Below, one piece after another: positions 1 to 10,722 of a stretch of 64,000 bases of DNA. The translations under genes were made by a program, and so were the position numbers. The first letter of the stretch is position 1. Every line of letters begins with the position of its first letter. The stretch spans positions 697,150 through 761,149 of the forward strand of contig NC_011675.1 in the NCBI RefSeq assembly GCF_000150955.2, read 5' to 3'. The notes beneath the pieces were generated by a model. The model was given only the letters and a program-made list of their open reading frames with translations, did not search any database and was not told where the DNA came from. This stretch comes from Phaeodactylum tricornutum CCAP 1055/1 (Eukaryota > Bacillariophyta > Bacillariophyceae > Surirellales > Neidiaceae).

Positions 1-1247
1 GAGCTTTGTATGGTTTAAAGTCCAGTGGTGCCGCTTGGCGTGCTCATCTGGCCTCGACGATGCAGGAACTTAACTTTATTTCGTGCCTGGCTGATCCAGA
101 TGTATGGCTTCGTCCAGCACAAAAGGCCGACGGTACGGAACATTATGAATATGTGCTAATTTATACTGACGACTTTCTTTGTATCAGTTCAGATCCGAGA
201 AACATCCTAGATTCTATCGGAAAGCATTTTAAGTTGAAGCCGGACTCAATCAAGCCCCCTGATCATTATCTAGGAGCTAATATTGCGCCATTCTCGTTGC
301 CGGATAATCCGACAAAAGAGCGATGGTCAATGAGTTCTACAGATTACGTTAAACAAGCCGTGAAAAATGTCGAACGAGACTTGCATGAAATCGGAAGAGC
401 CTTAAGCAATCGTGCTTCGTCTCCAATGTCCACCAGTTATCGCCCCGAGTTAGATGTTTCTACTATTCTCGATCCTGATCGCGCTAATTATTTCCAATCA
501 CAAATTGGAGTTTTGCGTTGGGCAGTTGAACTTGGTCGAATCGACATCATGTGCGAAGTGTCAATGTTGTCTTCGTTTCTTGCGATGCCGCGTGAGGGAC
601 ATTTAACCGCTGTTTTCAATGTCTTTGCTTATTTGAAATCTCACAATCGGTCACGCTTGGTTTTCGATGATACTTATGCTGTGATCAATAACCAATTTAA
701 AGAGAATGTGGATTGGACGGATTTCTACGGTGATGTTAAAGAACCGATTCCTCCAAATGCACCGCAAGCTCGCGGTAAGGCTGTTGAGATCACAACTTTT
801 GTTGATGCTGACCATGCGGGAGACCGTGTTACTCGTCGTTCTCGTACAGGTGTTTTGATTTACGTGAATCGCGCTCCGATTATGTGGTTTTCTAAGCGCC
901 AGAATTCTGTTGAGACCTCTACTTTCGGAAGCGAATTTGTTGCACTTAAGACCGCTACTGAGATGATTCAAGGTCTACGATACAAGCTACGTATGATGGG
1001 TATTCCTATTGACGGTGCTGCTAGAGTTTTGTGCGACAATATGTCTGTGGTTTATAATACTACAGCTCCAGAATCGATGTTGAAGAAGAAGAGTAATGCC
1101 ATTGCATATCACTTTGTTCGTGAATGTGTCGCCGCGAAAGTTATCAAGATTGCGTATGAACCTACGGATACGAATTTGGCTGATGCTCTTACGAAGGTCC
1201 AGCCTGCACCGAAGCGTCAAGAACTCATACGGCAAATTTTGTGGTGA
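1..1247 (+). mobile_element. Copia (CoDi-type) LTR retrotransposon, 3' part of pol
   Basis: Fossil element entering from the left edge. The readable part is the end of a Copia polyprotein: late reverse transcriptase with a YTDD box, then a Copia-type RNase H (a DADHAGD stretch, SKRQ, and a conserved DNMS segment). The frame is open to 1247, so this part looks whole; the rest of the element lies outside the window and its state cannot be judged. The family call is from the RNase H pattern and order of parts; the CoDi subgroup is inference. Confidence 0.85.
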
Positions 1248-1650
1248 CATTGGCTTATTGAAGGGTTTGCCGACTTTCCCGTTCTCGACCGTCTTTCCGG
1301 TTGGGACAAATTGCATTGCATTTGTCATATTGCATGCAGCGTCGTGTGTGTGTGCCTCTATTTTTCCCGTTGTGGTTTTGAGGGGACACATCGTCCTATG
1401 TTTGTCATAGTTCCAATGTGAGGGGACTAGAAAAACCCCACGTCAAGCGTCTGTCAGGTGTACGTTAGACTAAGACTGTTCTACTCATGCAGATAATGGT
1501 ATAATTTGTGTTTTGCTCTGTTTCGTAACTACACTAGTGATCTTGTGCTATTCTAGTACGATTCTGGTCGGTTATCGTTGCAGTTTTCTACGGGAACAGA
1601 ACGCAACAGTCAAGACCCAGATTTTCCCTGTAGTGTGTGCTTAAATTTGC
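1248..1650 (+). repeat. Probable 3' end of the Copia element (purine tract and LTR)
   Basis: Downstream of pol there are two GAGGGGAC purine-rich tracts (about 1379 and 1421), as expected just before a 3' LTR. I could not fix the LTR ends because the 5' copy is outside the window; a start near 1453 is only a guess. Confidence 0.4.
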
Positions 1651-2341
1651 GAGGGAGTCCCTCTCTAGCGAATGCTAGCGCTCATAATGATTTCCAGTTA
1701 GCCGAAATCATGTCTGTTTTGCGATTGGGATTGGATACCATCCGACAAGGCCATCCGAGGATACACAACACGGGCACGATCCGATGGAAAGAAGTGAAGC
1801 GTGGTGCGTTCCCGTTCGGGGGAAGCGACCAAGACTTACACTTAACACTTACAAGATGGAGATATTGGATGATTAATTGAAAACAGTCCCGAGTACAAGC
1901 CATGCTACCCACGACGGTTAATATCTTAACCGTATGTGGAGTGGTAGGGAATTGCAGAGAGAAAATCACTATAATCGACACATTGAGAGCTACTCGATCT
2001 TCCCTGCTAATTGACATTTTATCATAGGCAAAATAAATATCGATAACTGAAAAGGGCTTATTCATGATAAAATGCATCTGCTTTTATTTTGCGCGTGCCA
2101 CGACTAGTCTGACTGTGAATGAATGAACGACACAACTCCATTTTCTCACGTGGGGCAGAGTCGGCTCATCCAGGCAGTCCAAATCCTTCCATGTCTGAGT
2201 CCACTCACAGTCTAACCGTTCCACAGCAATCGTCAGCGAAGAGAAAGAAATTGTGGTTAAATCGAGAGCGCTGTTGTCTTGAAAAGGAGAGAATACTGCT
2301 TGAATTCCGAATCAGATAGCGTTGTCTTGCCTGACAACAAT
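1651..2341. other. Intergenic / leader region before the Ser-rich gene
   Basis: No gene recognised. A short open frame from an ATG at 2119 runs to about 2319 in a different frame from the gene that follows; it is Ser-rich and could be a first exon, but I found no convincing splice pair joining the two. Confidence 0.4.
2110..2119 (+). promoter_or_regulatory. TGACTGTGAA word
   Basis: One of the recurrent 9-mers described in the findings; lies 232 bp before the ATG at 2342. Confidence 0.45.
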
Positions 2342-3532
2342 ATGTTTTCGCTCAGATTGCGTAGATTGCTCATTTCTGGCGATAGCGATACTAATAAAGA
2401 GGACAAGCCGACACCCACGACGGAAGATGATTACCGTGTGCAGATTGTCTCAAGTTCGACGCGGAGCAATCGCACTGCCATGAAAAAGGAGTACTCGAGA
2501 CGCGGTAGCACTTCCGGAATATTCGGTCGCGCCAAGGAGCCCCCCTCGAAGCGCACGCCGTCGAGTAAGGAGTTGGCAGTCCTCGCGACGACTGCATCCA
2601 CGGACTCCAAATGCACCACAGAACGTACCCAATCAATATGTTCCATACAACCAGGTCCCGAGAAAATTGTCTCAAAAACACGTTCGCATTGTTCAATGGT
2701 GAACAGTAAACATAATTCTTCTCGAACTAAACAGACTGTGGAGACTTTGGACGTGGATACGCCTTCACCGAGTGTCCATAGCCGCTCTTTACCCAATGGA
2801 CGGAGCGGCCGAAGGAGATCGCTGCTGTCAAACGATACATCATCGTCGAAAACGAGGGAATGGGACCCGGCTATATTCGTAGTTGATTTCGCTGGACAAG
2901 CCAACAAAGCGCCTGCAAATTTGGTATCGCCATCGTGTGCACGCGAATCTCCTTTGTCCACAAACACTCATTATTTTATTCCAGATAGCAATCACGGGCA
3001 ACGGTCTACCTATACATTACCGAAAGAATGCTCCGTACAAGATGGGGGCTTGGAACTGCTGAACGGACGCACCCAGATACCTTTACGACGGCGAAGTTCT
3101 CTCAGTGGCCAAATTCGGATGCCTGCCCTTTTGACTACGTCGATCACCAAAACACCGTGGAATCAAAATCTCTTTACCGTTGACTGTAACTCCATATCTG
3201 ATGATCGAAGCGACGACCACGTTTTATTGATTGAAAACAAGCCAACCAAACAAGGAGAGATTATGCTGGGGGGACGAGATCTTGACGACACGGAAGACCC
3301 CTCTATGCTGTTAAACGCTGATGCTGTGAGTGTCGTTACTGCCAGTACTTGCAGCGATCTAACCATGGGAGATCCTACTATGATCAAGCTTTATGACAAA
3401 AACGGTTGTCTCCGCAAAGATCTGCTCATTGCTATGGAGAATGGTAGACCTACCATGAGAAAACAAGCCGATGCCAAATTTGTGAAGCCCAAGTATATAA
3501 CGTTTCGGCGTAAAGAGCGACTGCTGCTGTAA
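2342..3532 (+). CDS. Ser-rich hypothetical protein
   Basis: A single open frame of 396 codons from the first ATG that fits. The protein is rich in Ser, Thr, Arg and Lys and looks disordered for its first 300 residues, with several basic patches next to serines (for example RRRSSLSG near residue 250), which would suit phosphorylation. The last 80 residues are more ordered and end in a basic tail (FRRKERLLL). I do not recognise a family. The frame stays open 21 codons upstream without another ATG, so an unseen 5' exon is possible. It is flanked by the Copia end on the left and a gap of 660 bp on the right. That it is a real gene is inferred from length and codon-like composition only. Confidence 0.6.
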   Translation: MFSLRLRRLLISGDSDTNKEDKPTPTTEDDYRVQIVSSSTRSNRTAMKKEYSRRGSTSGIFGRAKEPPSKRTPSSKELAVLATTASTDSKCTTERTQSICSIQPGPEKIVSKTRSHCSMVNSKHNSSRTKQTVETLDVDTPSPSVHSRSLPNGRSGRRRSLLSNDTSSSKTREWDPAIFVVDFAGQANKAPANLVSPSCARESPLSTNTHYFIPDSNHGQRSTYTLPKECSVQDGGLELLNGRTQIPLRRRSSLSGQIRMPALLTTSITKTPWNQNLFTVDCNSISDDRSDDHVLLIENKPTKQGEIMLGGRDLDDTEDPSMLLNADAVSVVTASTCSDLTMGDPTMIKLYDKNGCLRKDLLIAMENGRPTMRKQADAKFVKPKYITFRRKERLLL

Positions 3533-4196
3533 ATCTGGAAGAAAAAGGAATTTCTATGGTTGTGGAAGGGGTAGAATTGACACACGAAATGCGTCTTATC
3601 CAGAGTGGTTCTGACTGCTTCCTCTAATATTTACTCATCTATTTTTGCCGCTTAAAAAACAAAAAAGTCTATTACCGATAGTGTTTCCTTTTACTGTTAC
3701 TCAGCCGACAAAATGTCACAAAATCTAGTCAGCTCTATAAAGTAGTGTCGGAGCGTACGCCGATTGGAGCGGACAGGAACACCTCCAATGTTTATCAATT
3801 TTGAACAAATGGAGGTAAAGTCAGCCCAATCTCTGTCGGTATCTGACAGTGAATAGGTCAGTAGAGTCCACTTCACAGCTAAACATTTGAGCTTGGCGAG
3901 CTATCAAATGTGCTAAGGTTACATTAAATCCGTTTACAAGACCAACTCAACCTTTCAGTAATATAAACAGAACCAGCCTCGGCTTGTCCGTCTTCCTGTA
4001 TCACCTCGTAAAGCATTGGTTTTGACGCGCGTGGGCTAGTTCTTTGTCCTTCCAGAATTATGGTGTACATCACTTATCGATATCTACCGTTTATTGTATC
4101 TGGCCCTTCATGACTATGACTGACAGTGAGTTCAAGCAAAAAGTCATTCAGAGTAGCTCTTTCAACCCTATATACAAATGGCAGCCAGCAAAGCAA
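3533..4196. other. Intergenic gap between convergent genes
   Basis: No gene seen. It holds two TGACAGTGA words (3844 and 4121, plus strand) that are not close upstream of any annotated start. Confidence 0.5.
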
Positions 4197-5066
4197 TCAT
4201 GGAAGAAACAAGGAATCGGTTGGGGTTGGTAGTGCATTGCTAGCTTGTTCCAATTGTGATGCCGGCACTTGCGTTAAATACCGATCTAATGCATGAATGA
4301 CTTCTGAAAGAGGATCCAGCAAGTCTTTCGAGCCGTAACTGGCTTGGTTTTGTAGATGGAAGTTGTACTCAGCAAGGAAATTGTCCCATGCAATCCAGGC
4401 GTCGTTGCGTGCACCATACTGACGTGGTTGGCGGGTTGGTAAGTCCTGCTCAATTGAAGCTCGTCCAGGGCCATCAAAGCCCTTAGTGTAGTAAACTAAG
4501 AAAGCGTTCTGGTCGACAAAGCGCTGTTTGTAGGAAACGGGGTCGGAATAGGCGTCAAATAGAGCTTTAAAGGCTCTCTCGTCTTTTGGAACTTCTCGCA
4601 GCGTACTCGCAATATTTACTTCACCCTGAGTGTTCTTTAATTTGCTTTCCACATTCTGCAAGCTGCGTTGAAGCGCAACAATAGGGATCAGCGCTTCCAC
4701 TGTCCCCACTTTTGACCTATCAATACTACCAGACTCCGGGAGATTACGTGCCTGTGTTTCCAAGGAACTGAACCTTATTCCGGAGGATACCAGAATGCTT
4801 GTTAAGAATTGTCTCCTGCTTGTTGGAGTATTCAGAACGTTCCAGCATAAACAAAATGAAAATTCTGTCAGAACGAAAAGTACTACCAATAAAAATCTAT
4901 TGACTGTGAGACCCTTCCCTCTGTGCCGTATTCGTACGGCAGCTGTTATCGGAGGAGTCGCACTATTGCATCTGGTTTGACAAAAGGTGGTCCAAATAGC
5001 CACCCCATTCATTTTCTTTGCAAACAGCCTATTTTGCCTTTGAGTGTTTGTTGGCATAGTGCTCAT
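4197..5066 (-). CDS. Predicted thylakoid-lumen protein with Tat signal
   Basis: 289 codons on the minus strand. The N-terminal part reads as a three-step address: a hydrophobic ER-type segment (NRFLLVVLFVLTEFSFCLCW, about residues 56-75), a short transit-like stretch, then a twin-arginine segment (SRRQFLTSILVSSG, about residues 82-95) with a possible cut after ETQA. That layout is expected for a diatom protein sent by the Tat path to the thylakoid lumen. The mature part is about 190 residues, mainly helical, with a conserved-looking block NAFLVYYTKGFDGPGR. It resembles small plant lumen proteins, but I cannot name the family. The start is uncertain: the ER-type segment is preceded by about 55 residues that look like leader sequence, and a TGACTGTGA word (4901-4909) lies inside them, so transcription may start nearer. 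Confidence 0.65.
   Translation of the reverse strand: MSTMPTNTQRQNRLFAKKMNGVAIWTTFCQTRCNSATPPITAAVRIRHRGKGLTVNRFLLVVLFVLTEFSFCLCWNVLNTPTSRRQFLTSILVSSGIRFSSLETQARNLPESGSIDRSKVGTVEALIPIVALQRSLQNVESKLKNTQGEVNIASTLREVPKDERAFKALFDAYSDPVSYKQRFVDQNAFLVYYTKGFDGPGRASIEQDLPTRQPRQYGARNDAWIAWDNFLAEYNFHLQNQASYGSKDLLDPLSEVIHALDRYLTQVPASQLEQASNALPTPTDSLFLP
4901..4910 (+). promoter_or_regulatory. TGACTGTGAG word inside the putative 5' end of the lumen-protein gene
   Basis: If this word marks gene starts, the N-terminus given for the minus-strand gene is too long. Confidence 0.3.
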
Positions 5067-5540
5067 CCGGTATACGGGCTAACGAAGAGTAATGTTCGAA
5101 TATGTGAGAGTCGGATGGTGGAGAGCCTCTAAGTGAAGGAGCTAAGCGCGGTTACGTCTGTCAAGAACGCCAACTGTGTTGACAGCAACAGAAGAGATGA
5201 ACAAGGGCCATAATGTAGAGCTCAATGAACTTTTGGATGCCCGAATGAACACGGCATAGCGATCTTGCAATTTTCGTCGCAAAATAATTATTTCTGGCCA
5301 GCAGAGTGGACGAAGCATGTGACACAAAAAATGCATTGAAAGGAAAAGTCTTGATTTGCTACAAAATAATGAAACGGTAATTTTATTTTTAAAAGTTTGA
5401 AACTCCGGAGGGTGCTGTTCACAAAACGTATTTCGTATGTTCTTCACCGGCCATGAGCCGTTTCTTTCCACCATTGGCACAGCGCATGGCATACATAATA
5501 AAGGTACTCTATGCTATTTTTGCGCTCAGAGTTTCATTTC
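5067..5540. other. Divergent intergenic region
   Basis: Lies between the starts of the minus-strand lumen-protein gene and the plus-strand DTW gene. No reading frame here looks like a protein. Confidence 0.5.
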
Positions 5541-6569
5541 ATGAAGCTATTCATGATCCTAATCGTCTTGAAATCGTCACTTTCGTTCCCTCAGTTAAGC
5601 CGATCTCGGTTGATGTCGGGGCAATCCGGGAGCTTCCGCCAAAGACTCAGGGGTCTTTCTGGTGGTCGGACGATGGTACGGTTGTCTCCCGTTTTGGAAC
5701 ACGGCGATACCGAAAGATTCCTCAAACAGGTAGAAACCACTGTATCTCATGTCTTGACTCGCTATGAACCAGACGTTGAAATACTCAGTCTACCTCCACC
5801 GGAGCGTGAAGCGCTGGGCGTGGCCCGAAATTTGGACGACCGTCTCCGAGCATTTCGTCGGAATAATGACTGTCCTCGATGCTGGCTGCAGCGCACCCAC
5901 TGTATATGTCCGGAGTGTCCGTCTTTGGAAACGCCAGCAGAAAATGTTGCTCTTGCCGGTCGCATCAATAGAATTTTTGTCCTCATGCATCACAAAGAAA
6001 TTTGCTTGGCAGTCGACACAGCAAAGCTTATCTTGGCCGCTTTTCCACAACGCTCTCGACTCATTGTTGGCGGGATTGGGCCAGAGTTCCAAGAGAGCAT
6101 GGAAGAGTTTTTAATTGCAATGAAAGGTGACAGTTTGGTTTTGTTTCCCTCTGACGAAGCCAAAACATTTGATGCACTTAAATGTGAATACGACGACAAC
6201 AAAACTTTTGACGTATGCGTTATTGACGGGACGTGGGAACAGGCTCGAAAATTGTACAAACGTTATATTCCAGACGAAGCCGAAAGTGGTCCAACACGTG
6301 TTCAACTAAGCCAAGCATCATTGCGTCTGCTTGAGAGTCCTGGTCACAACGATACGGTATCCACATGGCGACAGCTTCGACGTCACCCTCTTGCGTGGAG
6401 AGAGATTAGCACCTTAGCTGCAACAAGACTGCTATTGAAAGACTTGGATACGGATCCTTTAGCTGACTGGAGTCGCTTGGCCAGCTACCAACAAAAAGCT
6501 GACGGAGGAGCTCGCGAGCAACTTGGGGAGCCACGAGCAAAAGGGTTCATTTGTGCAGCTTCTCAATAG
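5541..6569 (+). CDS. DTW-domain tRNA-uridine aminocarboxypropyltransferase
   Basis: 342 codons. The DTW family (E. coli TapT, human DTWD1/DTWD2) adds an aminocarboxypropyl group from S-adenosylmethionine to uridine in tRNA (acp3U). Visible here: a four-Cys zinc-like block CPRCWLQRTHCICPEC (about residues 113-128), then the fold core with MHHKEI and, in the C-terminal half, the family signature DGTWEQARKLYKRY. The first 20 residues (MKLFMILIVLKSSLSFPQ) form a signal-like hydrophobic segment followed by a Ser/Arg-rich stretch, which suggests import into the plastid; this is inference. I chose the ATG at 5541 because it opens this leader; another ATG 30 bp earlier is in frame. The family call is firm; substrate tRNA and compartment are not. 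Confidence 0.85.
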   Translation: MKLFMILIVLKSSLSFPQLSRSRLMSGQSGSFRQRLRGLSGGRTMVRLSPVLEHGDTERFLKQVETTVSHVLTRYEPDVEILSLPPPEREALGVARNLDDRLRAFRRNNDCPRCWLQRTHCICPECPSLETPAENVALAGRINRIFVLMHHKEICLAVDTAKLILAAFPQRSRLIVGGIGPEFQESMEEFLIAMKGDSLVLFPSDEAKTFDALKCEYDDNKTFDVCVIDGTWEQARKLYKRYIPDEAESGPTRVQLSQASLRLLESPGHNDTVSTWRQLRRHPLAWREISTLAATRLLLKDLDTDPLADWSRLASYQQKADGGAREQLGEPRAKGFICAASQ

Positions 6570-7446
6570 CTAGTTTCTGCTGCTGCCCTTCACTGAGAGT
6601 CCTCAGCACTGTCCTATTCCACAACAAAGAATAGTTCTTGCCCCACAAGGCAAAAAATGCCAATGGGACATGAAGCAACAAACAAGAGAACTTGCCATTC
6701 CCGGAATCGAGGGCGTCGCCCTGGCCACGCTGAATATCAAGCGATCACCAGTGTCGAAATGGCCGTTGTCACTTACAGTTAATGTAAGTGATTTCGTACC
6801 GGAGTTCGAGAAGTCAACACAAAACATCACTCATTCTTCTTCAGTGGAGCCAAAATGTACTACTCACTGTCAATGCTATACATGTGCATGATGTGAAGTT
6901 GACATAGTTTCCGATGTAAGTAGTGAAAGTAATATGGCCAGTTCCAACACTCATTCATACCATATGACTTCGATATATTTACGTTACTGAAATTGCATAG
7001 TGAATTCGCACATTTACGCATTCTTGTAGTCTTCTTACAAAAGTCCTCATGAGATGTCGGAGGATGGGAAGCACAAAAGAAGCTGGCCATCTGACAAAAT
7101 AGGAAAGGAAGCAAAAGCTTGCTTATTTCATGGTCCAGTTCCGGGATTTTCGAGGGTAAATGGGTTCCTGTGTGGCACACTAACACACAGAAATGTGATT
7201 AATATAAACAGAGCCGTCGAAAGATATAAATACCAGTACACTCATTGGTTCGTTCACAGAGGTGCTGGTCGCATGATGTCCACGCTGAAACTTAATGAGG
7301 AATGTTGACAGATTCACGTCCACGGTGGTCGAATTTGAGGAGGCGTGTCCATGCCATTAAGAGCTTCAAAGCTAAATACAAACGGAGATGAGATGCAATC
7401 GCTGCTGCGCGACTACGGTCAATACAATCGAGATTTATGAAGATGC
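6570..7446. other. Intergenic gap, no gene recognised
   Basis: Contains a perfect inverted repeat with 8-bp arms (TCACTTAC ... GTAAGTGA, 6770-6792) and a TCACTGTCA word at 6864-6872. Several short frames here are not convincing. Confidence 0.5.
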
Positions 7447-8586
7447 ATGGATTCGGTACGCCACTTCAGCCGTGTGATCGTAGACAAAATGTATTTGCTC
7501 ACTGCTTTCTTTTGCATTGATGCCAGAACTGGTGGCGGTACTCCTTCTTCAACTGTGAAACTTTGCGGACTTTGTCTGGTCGACAAAAACGTCCCTGTGT
7601 TTCGGCAGAATATTCAAAAATGGTCGTTTGGGCAAGTGGAAGCATATCGCAAGGATACAAACATGTTTTGCTTCTGCTTCGGAGGCAGTACACGTGAATG
7701 GCTACCGTTGGATGAGTTCCCATTTCTCGCTTACACTCGCCACCATCGCCTGTCGGAGCCCCAGTCAGTTGAGAAGATCGCTTTTCCAAGACTAGATGGA
7801 AATGGATTGAAAGAGCATTCATACCTGGAGAGTATTGGGAGTCCCACAAACGAGTTGTCAGATATATTATCCTCTCCCGGGCATGCGCGTATATTAGATA
7901 ACTGCATTTTTAGGTCGAGGAATGGGCAATTCCCGGTCGCCTCTTCGAGAATGAAACATATCGCGACCACAACCCCTGGAATGAATGATATAGAATCACT
8001 GCGGTCTCCCTCCGAAGCATATCAAGATTCAACCTACTCGGCGAATGGAAGAAAAAATGTGCCATCGCCGCAAATGTCGCATTTGAAAACGGAGACGTTG
8101 AGTTTCACACCTCCTACTCCATCTGATGATTTTTCGATGGCAACGCCAAGTCCTCCCCGAATAGAAGCTCGTCCACGATGGACTCCAATGGAAGATTCCT
8201 TGCTTTATCGTGCTTCCCACACTTCGACAGGGGGCTCTCCAGCATTAATACGATTATTCCCGAAGCGAAGCCACAATGATGTAGAAGCACGCCTCCAGGA
8301 GCTCCAGTGGCTAACGCCTGACTGCTTAGGCGAGACGTATACAAACACTTCATTGGGCGTATCCGTTATCAATGCGGTGAATAGCGAAACGCCTGGCAGG
8401 TTTTCGTTTGGCCCTTTTTGCGAGACGAAAGACACTTGTGTCAGGTGTGCATTTCTTGTTCCATCAATTCAGACCGGGCGAACTCTCTGCCAGGCAGCCG
8501 GATGGTGCGAAAGATGCTGTCGTGCATCTACACGACTCGATGGCGATTCACTTCGCTGGCATCACATCCATTCAATATCCAACTAA
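7447..8586 (+). CDS. Protein with a Myb/SANT-like segment
   Basis: 379 codons. Most of the protein is low-complexity and Ser/Thr/Pro-rich. Around residues 242-285 there is one Myb/SANT-like unit: RWTPMEDSLLYRA, then LFPKRSHNDVEARLQELQW, with the spaced tryptophan, acidic pair and DV.AR helix expected of such DNA-binding or chromatin domains. A role in transcription is therefore possible but not shown. The last 70 residues are Cys-rich (CVRCAF, CERCCR) and overlap another open frame reaching 8605; a frame switch through a 28-nt gap near 8442 would give a smoother tail, but that is too short for a normal intron. The start is uncertain, since nothing conserved is seen in the first 60 residues. 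Confidence 0.55.
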   Translation: MDSVRHFSRVIVDKMYLLTAFFCIDARTGGGTPSSTVKLCGLCLVDKNVPVFRQNIQKWSFGQVEAYRKDTNMFCFCFGGSTREWLPLDEFPFLAYTRHHRLSEPQSVEKIAFPRLDGNGLKEHSYLESIGSPTNELSDILSSPGHARILDNCIFRSRNGQFPVASSRMKHIATTTPGMNDIESLRSPSEAYQDSTYSANGRKNVPSPQMSHLKTETLSFTPPTPSDDFSMATPSPPRIEARPRWTPMEDSLLYRASHTSTGGSPALIRLFPKRSHNDVEARLQELQWLTPDCLGETYTNTSLGVSVINAVNSETPGRFSFGPFCETKDTCVRCAFLVPSIQTGRTLCQAAGWCERCCRASTRLDGDSLRWHHIHSISN

Positions 8587-8648
8587 CCAGCTAGTGGGGG
8601 GATAGCACGGTGGCGTTTAAAGCTTTGCTTATAGTTCTCTGGCTCCAT

Positions 8649-10236
8649 TTAATCGCTATCGCTGTCCATCATCATTGCGGCAAAAACACCCCCTCCTGCT
8701 GGTTTGCTTTTTGTGGGGGCTTTGGACCACGCAGATTTTTTTGGAGCAGGAGTAACCCATTTTGGTGCCGAGGCTGTTCCACTAGCTACGCTACCTACCG
8801 GTTTTTTCTTTGTTGGCTTCTTGTTCCTTGCTGCAGCTTTCCACGCAACGCAGGCTGCTTCCACTCGTGTTGCAAAAGCGTCATCACTTTCGAACCATCC
8901 GCGGCTTGAACGCTGTATAACCACCACGAATGTATATTAGCTCACGTTACAAACAGACATTCACTCTCCACAGGGAAAGTGTTACTTACCTCCAAATCTT
9001 CAATCTCTTCTTGAATCTCGTCCTTTCGACCAATAGCCTGTGATTCTTTCAATGTCAGAAGTCTACCTTTCGCGTTTTCCTCCATCTCTAGAAGCGGAGC
9101 CATTTCGGTTCGTAGTTTATTGATTTCCAGTATATTCTTTAAAAGCGGAGGGGCTTGTGGTGATATACTTTCAAGTTTTTCTTTTCGCGCGGTTGCTTTC
9201 GTTTGAACATTTTTCAAGTTGTCAACACGCTTCGCTTTGCCTTCGCTCTCGGCCTCGACAATATCCTTTCGTAGCGTTGCGAGACGATCGTTGACTTGAG
9301 CAAGAAGCTCGATCTTTTCTCGACTCGTGATCTTGCCTGTATCGACTTGCGCGTGCATCAACTCTTTAAGGAGTGTCAGCTTCTCTTCCAGTGAGGTAAT
9401 CGATACAGCATCGTAGAAATCTTGCTCAGACTCCGACAAGGGCGTGCCGGTCAAAAGCTTCGTTTCTAACACTTGTACCATGCTTTTAACCGTTTCAACT
9501 GCCGCAACACATCCTTTCTTCTGTGACCAAGTCGGACATTTACTTTCTACCATCCGCTGAAACACGTTGGCGGACGAATACGCAATTTTGTATTCCGCAC
9601 TATCTTCCGCCAACAGGGCCGCTGTGGCTACTTGAGTCGTGTTCTCACTCTCACCGCCACTTTTGGAAACGTGGGGATATACCACCACTGTTTTAAGATT
9701 CTTCCCCGTATCGTGTTGGAGTTTGAAAGTTCCGGCGCCACCCCCGTGATCCTCTTGGTACCCCAGCTCCCGTAAAGGCGAAGTGATCGCTTTGGCGGCA
9801 CCGTCGTCGTATTTCTGTCGAGCTAGCTTGCCCGCTCCGGTCACAAAGGTGAGTCGAATCGTCTCCGGTAACGCAAACGCTTCACGAAAGGCGTCTTGTA
9901 CGGCATTTTCAATGGTGGAAGCATTCTTGCCGGCTAAATCAAACGTTTCGTTGTCTGTGGAGGCATTGAGAGGAGAGTACGATAAAGAAAGACGTGTCCA
10001 TTCTGCGAGGTGAGGATACCCTTTCCATTCATCACATACACACAAGAAACATTCTACCCTACTGTGATATCTCTCAATCACGCAAAAGGAGGATGCGGTC
10101 TGGCGCAACAATAAGTGACACCGACCAGATCAACGCTCGAGAAAATCGGCAACACCCTGTCGTTGTCTTTACATTCAAGGAACGTACCGACAGCTCGGCG
10201 GATGGAAGCGGCAAGACCACTCACTGCTTGCGACAT
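8649..10236 (-). CDS. Coiled-coil hypothetical protein, three exons
   Basis: Minus strand, exons 10236-10188, 10002-8990 and 8912-8649; the junctions are GT-AG (donors gtacgt and gtaagt) and phases close to 441 codons. Residues 1-17 come from the small first exon. Residues 40-200 look like a compact N-terminal domain; residues about 215-340 are a long charged helix region with heptad-like spacing, likely a coiled coil. The C-terminal 50 residues are Lys/Ala/Pro-rich and end in DSDSD. A short tail motif WFESDDAFATRVEAACVAWK starts exon 3. I do not recognise the family. It is transcribed divergently from the PSI-like membrane protein gene, sharing a gap of about 490 bp. The exon model is strong on sequence grounds; function is unknown. 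Confidence 0.75.
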
Positions 10237-10722
10237 GATGATGGTGCTTTTAATTATACTAACGGGAGAAGAAAGGAATGTGTGCGACGATGATCTGGTC
10301 CATCTAGCTTGATGGGAACGGTGAGCAGTAGTAGTCCGGACAAGGCTCACAGGCATTCTTCCTCGCTTTCGTGCCCTTGGCCGATTGTCGAGTGTGTGTT
10401 CCCATTTCTGCGATTCTTGTTGGTCGCTGTGCTCCAAAGACGAATTGTATCTTCCGACAGTCTAAAATTGGAACACAGCACGCTCGTATTAGTTGAAAAA
10501 TGTCGTTTCCTGTTTTGTGGACACGATTGACACCGAATCTTGGAACGGTTGGGATTTCCGTGCCGGCATTCACAGAGATTTTCTCACGAAGGAACACCAC
10601 AATGCCTTACTACTCCACGCGCGGTTTCTCTTCGTGGAAGTCCCACAAACATTGTTTACTTTCGTGTCCGCGTTGGAAAGGTTCTTTCTAGCTTTTTGAT
10701 CCCGTTGTCAATCAAAGAAAAG
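10237..10722. other. Shared divergent promoter region
   Basis: Lies between two start codons facing away from each other. Several short frames overlap here; none is convincing. An in-frame extension of the downstream gene back to 10540 exists but lacks protein-like character. Confidence 0.5.

Noticed and set aside
8442-8469. 28-nt intron in the Myb/SANT-like gene
   Set aside because: GT and AG ends exist and the following frame looks smooth, but 28 nt is far below the 76-313 nt seen for most introns here.
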